A DNA stretch of 5,992 nt, taken from assembly GCA_937874445.1 (NCBI GenBank), contig CALNAL010000374.1, positions 1 through 5,992 of the forward strand, in the 5' to 3' direction. The stretch's first letter is position 1; each line of letters opens with the position of its first letter. Origin of the DNA: an uncultured Acetobacteraceae bacterium. GTDB lineage: Bacteria > Pseudomonadota > Alphaproteobacteria > Acetobacterales > Acetobacteraceae. Shown in pieces: positions 1 to 5,992 of the stretch. Below the pieces are notes generated by a model. The model made no database searches. It was not told where the DNA came from and saw only the letters and a program-made list of their open reading frames with translations. The position numbers and the translations under genes are program-made.

Positions 1-50
1 GATCTACACCTAAGCCTTCGTCGGCAGCGTCAGATGTGTATAAGAGACAG
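1..50. other. Illumina Nextera P5-side adapter (non-genomic)
   Basis: The first 50 bases are library oligonucleotide, not chromosome. GATCTACAC (1-9) is the 3' end of the P5 oligo, CTAAGCCT (10-17) is an 8-base i5 index (from memory, Nextera index 508), TCGTCGGCAGCGTC (18-31) is the read-1 adapter, and AGATGTGTATAAGAGACAG (32-50) is the 19-bp Tn5 mosaic end. Genomic sequence starts at 51. Read on the minus strand in the lptG frame, this block encodes the spurious tail VSYTHLTLPTKA, a known signature of adapter-contaminated protein predictions. Confidence 0.98.
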
Positions 51-1185
51 GGAGTGGGTCATGGGGCGCCTCGCAGCCATCCTCGAGATGCAGCAGCAGG
101 GCGATGCTCAGCATCAGCCCCGAGAGTGTCGGTGCCCAGGCGGCCAGCATTGCCGGCAGCGCGCCCGATTGGCCGAATTCCTCGGCGATCTTGGACACCA
201 GATAGAGTGCGAACCCCGCCGCCACGCCGCTGCCGATCATGCGTGCCACGCCGCCGCGCCGCGCCGGACGCATCGAGAATCCGGCCGCCAGCAGGGTCAT
301 GGTTCCCGCCAGCAGCGGCAGGGCGAGCAGGGTCTGGAATTGCAGCCGGTGGCGGATGGAGGAGAAGCCGGCCCGGTCGAGCAGGGCGATGAAGCCCGGC
401 AGCGCCCACACCGAGAGCGTGTCGGGCGGGGCGAAGCTTTCCTGCACGCGCTTCACGGTCATGTTGGTGGGCAGCGCCATCTCCCGTGCCGCGGAGGGCA
501 GGTGCCCCGGGGTGATGGTGCGGGCATTGGCCAGCTCCCAGGCGCCGTGGCCGAGGGTGGCGCGGCTCGCCTCCACCCGTTCCAGCAGCCGGTCGTTGCC
601 GTCGAGGCGGAAGATCGAGACGTCCTGCCCCGTCAGCACCCCGCCCTTGAGGCTGACCGCGCGGGCATGCAGGATCGCCACCCCCTGCGGGTCGAGCGCG
701 GTGTCGGCCTGGCGCAGCCAGAGCTGGCCGCCGTTGAGCGCCAGCGGCCCGCCGCCCACCCGCAGATAGGTATTGTCCATCGCCTCGGCGCGCGCGCGCA
801 TCATCGCGGAGATCGGGCTGACCGCGGCGGTGGCGAAGGCTCCCGCCAGCAGCGCCACCAGGAACGGCCCGGCGAGGAACTGCCACGCCGAGACCCCGGA
901 GGCCCGCGCCACCACCAGCTCGGAGGAGCGGGTGAGCTTCCAGAAGGCCAGGATTCCGCCGAGCAGCACGGCGAAGGGCAGGATCTGCATGGCGATCCAC
1001 GGCAGCCGCAGGGCGGCGATGCCGGCCACGATCGGGAAGGTGGCCTCGGGCCGGCTCGCCGAGCGGCGCAGCAGCTCGATGAAGTCGAAGAGGCTGATCA
1101 GCCCGGTCAATGCCGCCAGCATGCCCGCCAGCGACGCGGCGAACACCCGGGCGATATAGAGCGTGAGAGTGGTGGCGAATGGCAC
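51..1185 (-). CDS. lptG: LptG, LPS export ABC transporter permease (3' end cut by adapter)
   Basis: LptG is one of the two inner-membrane permease subunits of LptB2FG, the ABC transporter that extracts lipopolysaccharide from the outer leaflet of the inner membrane and feeds it to the LptC-LptA bridge. The 378 visible residues show the family layout: three N-terminal membrane segments (about 11-33, 50-82, 103-124), a periplasmic beta-jellyroll region (about 130-250), then three more segments (about 283-303, 316-336, 345-366). The cytoplasmic coupling stretch ELVVARASGVSAW (about 89-101) and the FSMRPARRGG loop (about 303-312) are typical. I chose the GTG at 1185 because the protein then begins VPFATTLTLYIARVF, as LptG should, 17 bp after the lptF stop. 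GGGGAG lies 12 bases upstream, a rather long spacing. A start at 1308 would overlap lptF by about 100 bp. No genomic stop is reached before 51. The last membrane helix is complete, so only a few C-terminal residues are probably missing. Confidence 0.93.
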
Positions 1186-1202
1186 GATGCTGCGTCGCTC
1201 CC

Positions 1203-2360
1203 CTACATCGCGCCCATGCGGGCCTGCCAGGCCAGCGGCACCAGGTGCAGCTGTGGGCCGAACAGCACCCAGGAGCAGGCCAGCATCGGCACCAGCACGT
1301 CGAGCCACATCAGCACGATGAAGCCCGGCTGCTTGGCGGCCAGGTTGCCCGCCAGCAGGCTGCCCGCCAGCAGCGCCACGACCGTCAGCACCGCGCCCAG
1401 CGGGCGGATGACCCCGCCATGGCGGCGGAAGGTGCCCATCAGCCCCGCCACCATCGCCACCAGCGTGTAGGTGATCGCCGAGAGCGGCGCGCAGAGCCGG
1501 CGGTTTGCCTCCACCACCAGCTTGGGCAGGTCGCGGTCGGGCACCACGCCAGGGGCGGGGTGCAGCAGCTCGGGCAGCGACATCTCGTTGATGTCGCGGA
1601 AGCGCTGGGTCTCGCCGTGGCTGGTGGTGGCGAGGTCGATGGCGTTCTCGGCAAAGGTCAGCACGTTGAGCCGGCCGGTGCGGCGGTCGATCTCCTGGCG
1701 CGAACCGTTAATCAGCAGCACGCGCGGCGCCCCGCCGGGGCCGTTCACGAGCTGGCCGCTCTCGGCGAGGATGGTGGCGGGGTTGTTGCTCTGCCGGCCG
1801 TCCTCGATGAGGATGCCGCGCAACTGCCCGTCGGCGTCGCGGGCGCGGATATACACCGTGAGATCGGCGGAGACCGAGGTGAACACCCCCTCCTGGAGCA
1901 GGAAGGCGGCCACCTGGTTGCGGATCTCGAACTGGTACTGGCGGAACGCCGAATAGGCCTGCGGCACCACCCACAGGTTGAGCGTGTAGCCCAGCAGGGT
2001 CGCCACCGTCGCCACCGCCAGCGCCGGGCGCGCGATCGCCCACGGGGAAAGTCCGGCGGCGCGCATCACCGTCAGCTCGCGGTCGCCCGAGAGGCGCTGA
2101 TAGACGAACTGTACCACCACGAAGGTGGTGATCGGCAGGATCACCGCCATGAAATAGGGGATCTGCAATGAGGAAAGTTGCAGAAACACCAGGGCGGACA
2201 ACCCTCGGTTGACCACCAGCTCCACGAAGCGCAACGATTGGGTGAGCCAGATCAGCGCCACCAGCCCGGCCGTCACCGCCACCAGCGCGGCCAGCGACTG
2301 GCGGAAGATGTAACGGTCGATCTGGCGGGGGACCGAGAGCAGGGGGAGGCGGAGTCTCAT
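1203..2360 (-). CDS. lptF: LptF, LPS export ABC transporter permease
   Basis: LptF pairs with LptG to form the membrane domain of the LptB2FG lipopolysaccharide extractor. The protein is 385 residues, close to the usual 360-390. It has three membrane segments at about 24-43, 65-88 and 113-133, a periplasmic beta-jellyroll domain at about 140-265, and three more segments at about 293-310, 322-341 and 347-367. The cytoplasmic coupling-helix signature SGDRELTVMRAAGLSPW is at 91-107. The N-terminal IDRYIFRQSL (14-23) is typical of the family. The start is the ATG at 2360, preceded six bases upstream by AAGGTG. The frame extends to an ATG at 2435, but those 25 residues are low-complexity and would place the start inside the intergenic repeats. 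An in-frame GTG at 2369 overlaps the ribosome-binding site and is unlikely. lptG follows after 17 bp, so the pair is almost certainly co-transcribed. LptF is distinguished from LptG by similarity recalled from memory and by the usual lptF-lptG order. Confidence 0.93.
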   Translation of the reverse strand: MRLRLPLLSVPRQIDRYIFRQSLAALVAVTAGLVALIWLTQSLRFVELVVNRGLSALVFLQLSSLQIPYFMAVILPITTFVVVQFVYQRLSGDRELTVMRAAGLSPWAIARPALAVATVATLLGYTLNLWVVPQAYSAFRQYQFEIRNQVAAFLLQEGVFTSVSADLTVYIRARDADGQLRGILIEDGRQSNNPATILAESGQLVNGPGGAPRVLLINGSRQEIDRRTGRLNVLTFAENAIDLATTSHGETQRFRDINEMSLPELLHPAPGVVPDRDLPKLVVEANRRLCAPLSAITYTLVAMVAGLMGTFRRHGGVIRPLGAVLTVVALLAGSLLAGNLAAKQPGFIVLMWLDVLVPMLACSWVLFGPQLHLVPLAWQARMGAM

Positions 2361-2366
2361 GGCGCG

Positions 2367-2372
2367 CACCTT
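2367..2372 (-). promoter_or_regulatory. Ribosome-binding site of lptF
   Basis: AAGGTG on the minus strand sits six bases before the ATG at 2360. This spacing supports that ATG over the upstream in-frame ATG at 2435 and over the GTG at 2369, which lies inside the site itself. Confidence 0.6.
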
Positions 2373-2415
2373 AGCCGCCCCGCCCCGCCGCTGCCAAACC
2401 GCAAATCGCGGCCTG

Positions 2416-2441
2416 GCAAGGCAGCAAGCCAGCAAGGCAAG
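2416..2441. repeat. Short GCAAG direct-repeat run
   Basis: GCAAG occurs at 2416-2420, 2424-2428, 2432-2436 and 2437-2441, the first three at an exact 8-base spacing. A fifth GCAAG at 2457-2461 lies inside the adjoining hairpin. The run directly abuts the inverted-repeat element and may be part of it or replication-slippage debris at its edge. Confidence 0.6.
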
Positions 2442-2443
2442 GT

Positions 2444-2467
2444 GTTCTTCTTGCGAGCAAGAAGAAC
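2444..2467. repeat. Hairpin of unit A, 11-bp perfect arms
   Basis: GTTCTTCTTGC (2444-2454) and GCAAGAAGAAC (2457-2467) are exact reverse complements separated only by GA, so in practice the loop would open by a pair or two. No U tract follows on either strand, so this is not a standard intrinsic terminator. Its right arm overlaps the start of the outer inverted repeat (2464-2490), so the two pairings compete at the edge. Confidence 0.85.
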
Positions 2468-2537
2468 CAAGAAGGCTTTATTCGTTAAGGTCCCGCGGCT
2501 GAAGGGCGCGCGGAGCCAAACGAACAAAGTCCTTTTT

Positions 2538-2565
2538 GCTTCTTTTTCCTTCAGGAAAAAGAAGC
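2538..2565. repeat. Hairpin of unit B, 12-bp perfect arms; possible oxidase 3' end
   Basis: GCTTCTTTTTCC (2538-2549) and GGAAAAAGAAGC (2554-2565) are exact reverse complements around a 4-base loop. The hairpin begins 28 bp after the oxidase stop codon, where a terminator or mRNA-stabilising stem would be expected. On the minus strand it is followed by AAAAAGG rather than a U tract. On the plus strand it is followed by a pyrimidine tract, but no plus-strand gene ends here. I therefore call the structure firmly and the terminator role only weakly. Confidence 0.8.
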
Positions 2566-2592
2566 CTTCCCTTCTTTCCCGGCCGGCGTGCC

Positions 2593-4032
2593 TCACGGCA
2601 GCAGCTTGCCAGGGTTCATCAGGCCCTGCGGGTCGAGCGCCTGCTTGATGCGGCGCATCGTCTCCAGCTCCACGCCCCCGCGCCAGTCCTCCATCATGTA
2701 GCGCTTGAGCATCCCGACCCCGTGCTCGGCCGAGAAGCTGCCGCCGAGGTCGCGCACCACCGCCATCACCGCGTCGGCCAGCTCGTGCTCGCGGGCGAGG
2801 AAGTCCTCCGCCGCCATGCCCTCGGGGGCGACGAGGTTGAAGTGGATGTTGCCGTCGCCGAGATGGCCGAAGGGCACCACCCGGATGCCCGGCATCAGCG
2901 CCTCCACCGCGGGGATGCCGCGGGCCAGCAGCTCGGGCACCCGCGAGACGGGCACCGAGACGTCGTTGTGCGTCACCGCCCCGGCCAGGCGCTGGGAATC
3001 GCCCTGTTCCTCGCGCAGCTTCCAGAAGTCGGCGGCCTGCGTCTCGCTCTGGGCGATCACGGCGTCGCTCACCAGCCCCTCGGCGAAGGCGGGCTCGAGC
3101 AGCCCCTCCAGCGCGGCGGCGAGGCCGGCGTCCCGATCCGGATGGAGGCCCGGGTCGGCGCGGGGGGTGGCCAGATCGATCAGCACGTAGTGGTCGGCCG
3201 GCCGTTCCAGCGGCAGGCGGGTGCCGGGGATGTGGCGCAGCACCAGCTCGACGCACAGGCCGGTCATGTATTCGTAGGCGTTGATCGCCGCCGGGTCCCA
3301 CGCGCGCAGGCGGCGGTAGAGTTCCAGCGCCGCCTCGGCGGAGGCCACCGCGCAGAAGGCCACCGCCCGCTGGCGCGCCCGCGGGGCCAGCTTGAGCACC
3401 GCCGCGGTGATGACGCCGAGCGTGCCCTCGCTGCCCACGAAGAGCTGGCGCAGGCAGTAGCCGGTGTTGTCCTTGCGCAGGCGGCGCAGGCCGTTCCACA
3501 CCTGTCCGTCGGGGAGCACCACCTCCAGGCCGAGCACCAGGTCGCGCGCGTTGCCCCAGCGCACGGTGTTGTTGCCCCCCGCATTGGTGGCCAGCACCCC
3601 GCCGATCAGCGCGCTGCCTTCCGAGGAGATCGAGAGCGGCAGCAGGCAGTCGGCGGCGGCGGCGGCCTCCTGGGCGGCCTGCAAGGGCACGCCGGCCTCC
3701 ACCACCATGCTGAGATCGACGGGGTCGATGTCGCGCACCCGGTTGAGGCGGGCCAGGCTGAGCACCAGCTCGTGGCCGGGGGTCTGGGGCACCGCGCCGT
3801 CGGCGAGCGAGGTGTTGCCTCCCTGCGGCACCACCGGAACGCCTTCCTCGGCGCAGGTGCGCACCACCGCCGCCACCTCTGCGGTGCTGGCCGGGCGGGC
3901 GACCGCGACGGGGGCGGCGCTGTAGGCGTGGCGCCAGTTCTCGCCGTAGGGGGCGAGGTCGGCCGCCGCGGTGATCAGGCCGCGCGGGCCGAGGGTGGCG
4001 GAAAGGCGGGCCAGCAGGGAGTCTTCGGACAT
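2593..4032 (-). CDS. FAD-linked oxidase, D-2-hydroxyglutarate/D-lactate dehydrogenase type
   Basis: This is a 479-residue cytoplasmic flavoprotein of the vanillyl-alcohol-oxidase fold: an N-terminal FAD-binding domain (about 35-215) and a C-terminal FAD-oxidase domain (about 225-479). Family members oxidise D-2-hydroxy acids such as D-2-hydroxyglutarate, D-lactate or glycolate. FAD-binding motifs are PQGGNTSL (69-76), LATNAGGNNTVRWGN (147-161) and the stretch from RKDNTGY to GSEGTLGVIT (186-209). The metal-binding motif GHLGDGNIHFN (389-399) supplies His390 and His397, and SAEHGVG (434-440) supplies Glu436 and the catalytic-type His437. The protein ends in the usual MNPGKLLP. Arg340 matches the substrate-binding arginine of human D2HGDH (Arg386), but the positions of its Thr390 and Lys401 are Gly344 and His355 here, so the substrate cannot be assigned. 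The ATG at 4032 has AAGG eight bases upstream. It lies 52 bp after the tsaC stop, probably co-transcribed. The family call is firm; the substrate is unknown. Confidence 0.92.
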   Translation of the reverse strand: MSEDSLLARLSATLGPRGLITAAADLAPYGENWRHAYSAAPVAVARPASTAEVAAVVRTCAEEGVPVVPQGGNTSLADGAVPQTPGHELVLSLARLNRVRDIDPVDLSMVVEAGVPLQAAQEAAAAADCLLPLSISSEGSALIGGVLATNAGGNNTVRWGNARDLVLGLEVVLPDGQVWNGLRRLRKDNTGYCLRQLFVGSEGTLGVITAAVLKLAPRARQRAVAFCAVASAEAALELYRRLRAWDPAAINAYEYMTGLCVELVLRHIPGTRLPLERPADHYVLIDLATPRADPGLHPDRDAGLAAALEGLLEPAFAEGLVSDAVIAQSETQAADFWKLREEQGDSQRLAGAVTHNDVSVPVSRVPELLARGIPAVEALMPGIRVVPFGHLGDGNIHFNLVAPEGMAAEDFLAREHELADAVMAVVRDLGGSFSAEHGVGMLKRYMMEDWRGGVELETMRRIKQALDPQGLMNPGKLLP

Positions 4033-4040
4033 TCGGCGAA

Positions 4041-4044
4041 CCTT
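4041..4044 (-). promoter_or_regulatory. Ribosome-binding site of the FAD-linked oxidase
   Basis: AAGG on the minus strand lies eight bases before the ATG at 4032 and supports that start. It is in the 52-bp gap after the tsaC stop (4033-4084), which otherwise shows no hairpin or promoter I can support. Confidence 0.5.
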
Positions 4045-4084
4045 GGTTTCACGGCGGAGGTTAGCTGCCCCGGAGGGAGAGCCG

Positions 4085-5136
<1,052 letters not shown>

Positions 5137-5140
<4 letters not shown>

Positions 5141-5931
5141 GCCAGCCGTCCGCAGGCGAGGAAATGCGGGTTGCGCCAGCCCGGCTTGGCATAGGTGAGC
5201 GCCGCCCCCGCCGTCATCGCGCCGCCCGCCGGGGCGCCTTCCAGCACGCGCACCGAGCCGCCGGCCGCCTCGAGGATCGCCTGTCCGGCCGCGGTGTCCC
5301 ACTCCATCGTGGTGCCGAAGCGGGGGTAGAGGTCGGCGACCCCCTCGGCGATGCGGCAGAACTTCAGCGCCGAGCCCAGCTCCAGCCGCGAGGCCACCCG
5401 CCGGCCCTCCAGATAGGCGGCCAGCCGGGCGTTGTCGCCGTGGCGGCGGCTGGCGGTGACCACCACGCCCTCCGCCGGGGGCAGGCGCGCGGCAATCCGG
5501 CGCGTGCCCGAGGCGTCGCGGCGGAAGGCGCCCATCCCGGTGATGCCGGCGTAGAAGACCTTCGCCACCGGTTCGGCCACCACCCCCAGCACCGGCCGCC
5601 GCCCGCGCACCAGGGCGATGCACACGGCGAACTCGTCGGTGCCGCCGGTGAACTCGCGGGTGCCGTCGAGGGGGTCCACGCACCAGAAATCGTCGGCCGC
5701 CCCCGGCGCCCGCTTGGCCGCCACCGCCTCCTCGGCGACCACCGGGAGTTCGGGCGTGGCCGAGCGCAGCCCGGCCGTGATGAGGGCCTCGGAATCCCGA
5801 TCGGCCTCGGTGACGGGCGATTTGTCGGCCTTGCGCCAGGTGGCGAAACCGCGCGCCCGCACGGCCAGGATGGTCTCCCCCGCCCGCGCCGCGAGCCCCA
5901 GGGCCAACTCCAGAAGTGCTTCGTCATTCAT
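5137..5931 (-). CDS. cysQ: CysQ, 3'(2'),5'-bisphosphate nucleotidase
   Basis: CysQ removes the 3'-phosphate from 3'-phosphoadenosine 5'-phosphate (PAP), a by-product of sulfate assimilation, giving AMP. It is a Mg-dependent, lithium-sensitive member of the inositol monophosphatase superfamily. The 264-residue protein has SPVTEAD (38-44), the metal-site acids Glu67/Glu68, motif A DPLDGTREF (86-94, with Asp86 and Asp89), and motif B WDTAAG (211-216, with Asp212). The stretches GSALKFC (186-192) and AEGVADLYPRFG (195-206) closely match E. coli CysQ and favour CysQ over SuhB-type inositol phosphatase or HisN, although HisN activity cannot be excluded. The ATG at 5931 gives an N terminus (MNDEALLELA) that aligns well with CysQ. 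Only ten genomic bases precede it, without a visible Shine-Dalgarno, so an upstream start cannot be ruled out. Residues MGSEMCIRDR that appear further upstream in frame are adapter translation. The TGA overlaps the tsaC GTG. Confidence 0.9.
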
Positions 5932-5941
5932 GGGGGAAGGC

Positions 5942-5992
5942 CTGTCTCTTATACACATCTCCGAGCCCACGAGACATGCGCAGATCTCGTAT
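5942..5992. other. Illumina Nextera P7-side adapter (non-genomic)
   Basis: CTGTCTCTTATACACATCT (5942-5960) is the Tn5 mosaic end, CCGAGCCCACGAGAC (5961-5975) the read-2 adapter, ATGCGCAG (5976-5983) an 8-base i7 index (from memory, Nextera index 724), and ATCTCGTAT (5984-5992) the start of the P7 complement. Genomic sequence ends at 5941. On the minus strand this block fuses the spurious peptide MGSEMCIRDR to the cysQ N terminus. Confidence 0.98.

Larger units (their letters stand above)
2437..2570. repeat. Composite inverted repeat of two hairpin-bearing units
   Basis: Two units of about 55 bp face each other: unit A at 2437-2490 (plus strand) and unit B at 2516-2570 (read on the minus strand). 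Each unit contains its own near-perfect hairpin followed by a shared tail of consensus GAANCAARAAGG(A)CTTTRTTCGTT. The tails form the long outer pairing, 2464-2490 with 2516-2542, imperfect over about 27 bp with one gap. The 25-bp GC-rich centre (2491-2515) can itself pair, CCGCG (2493-2497) with CGCGG (2509-2513). The block is AT-richer than its surroundings. The architecture resembles paired REP/BIME-like or small non-autonomous palindromic elements. I have an impression of similar intergenic sequences in Acetobacteraceae but cannot confirm it here. It could act in RNA as a 3'-end stabiliser or attenuator between the oxidase and lptF. Confidence 0.75.
2361..2592. other. Intergenic region between the oxidase gene and lptF
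   Basis: This is the only long non-coding stretch in the window, 232 bp between the stop of the upstream oxidase gene and the start of lptF, both on the minus strand. From the lptF side it holds the lptF ribosome-binding site, a GC-rich leader, a short GCAAG repeat run (2416-2441), a two-unit inverted repeat (2437-2570) and a pyrimidine tract (2566-2580). It should contain any 3' end of the oxidase transcript and any promoter for lptF. I could not find a convincing -35/-10 pair or a hairpin with a proper U tract on the minus strand. The middle of the region is visibly poorer in GC than the flanking genes. Confidence 0.8.

Noticed and set aside
1186..1308. An N-terminal extension of LptG to the ATG at 1308
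   Set aside because: It would overlap the end of lptF by about 100 bp and adds 41 residues without hydrophobic or family character. The GTG at 1185 gives the expected N terminus.
34..1470. A long plus-strand open frame (478 codons) covering lptG and part of lptF
   Set aside because: The translation is rich in Arg, Gln, His and Gly without any domain pattern, begins inside the adapter, and lies antisense to two clear membrane-protein genes. It is the usual shadow frame of GC-rich DNA.
2361..2435. An N-terminal extension of LptF to the ATG at 2435
   Set aside because: The extra 25 residues are Cys/Arg/Ala-rich and precede the normal LptF N terminus. The ATG at 2360 has a well-spaced AAGGTG.
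2538..2565. Classical intrinsic terminator for the oxidase gene
   Set aside because: The stem is perfect, but on the minus strand it is followed by A-rich rather than U-rich sequence. It is kept as a hairpin with a possible 3'-end role only.
5141..5683. A CysQ-independent extension of TsaC (fusion of 180 residues upstream)
   Set aside because: The upstream part of the open frame lies wholly within cysQ in another frame and is Arg/Gly/Ala-rich shadow sequence.
5942..5960. Tn5 or IS50 transposon end
   Set aside because: The 19-bp mosaic end is followed by Illumina adapter, index and P7 sequence and has a partner at the other end of the window, so it is from library construction, not a natural insertion.

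Overview
The window is a 5,891-bp piece of GC-rich bacterial chromosome (51-5941) bounded on both sides by untrimmed Illumina Nextera library oligonucleotide sequence (1-50 and 5942-5992). The two ends are therefore fragmentation points of a library molecule, not biological boundaries. Open reading frames that run into the ends acquire artificial residues there.

The genomic part looks like an alphaproteobacterium. GC is around 70% by eye, the genes are tightly packed on one strand, and the proteins are alanine- and arginine-rich. The gene content (LptF/LptG, full-length Sua5-type threonylcarbamoyl-AMP synthase, CysQ, a D-2-hydroxyglutarate/D-lactate dehydrogenase-type flavoprotein) and the AT-richer palindromic intergenic block remind me of Acetobacteraceae (Rhodospirillales). 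That family-level placement is an impression from memory, not a demonstrated result.

All five genes are on the minus strand. In transcription order (right to left) they are: cysQ (5931-5137, 3'-phosphoadenosine-5'-phosphate phosphatase of the inositol monophosphatase superfamily); a tsaC/sua5 gene (5140-4085, tRNA t6A synthesis), which overlaps the cysQ stop by four bases (GTGA); an FAD-linked oxidase (4032-2593) after a 52-bp gap; a 232-bp intergenic region (2361-2592) with a large composite inverted-repeat element; then lptF (2360-1203) and lptG (1185 to the left junction), the two transmembrane subunits of the lipopolysaccharide exporter. lptG loses only its extreme 3' end at the adapter junction.

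The genes fall into two functional blocks. lptF-lptG is a dedicated pair whose products form the LptB2FG transporter core with LptB, which is encoded elsewhere. cysQ-tsaC-oxidase is a closely packed housekeeping/metabolic cluster with no obvious shared pathway, so the linkage is probably transcriptional only. I see no mobile element, phage, CRISPR, tRNA, rRNA or defence system, and no new biological system among the genes. The observations most worth following are the two-unit inverted repeat between the oxidase and lptF, the altered active-site positions of the oxidase, and the slippage-prone G9 linker in tsaC.
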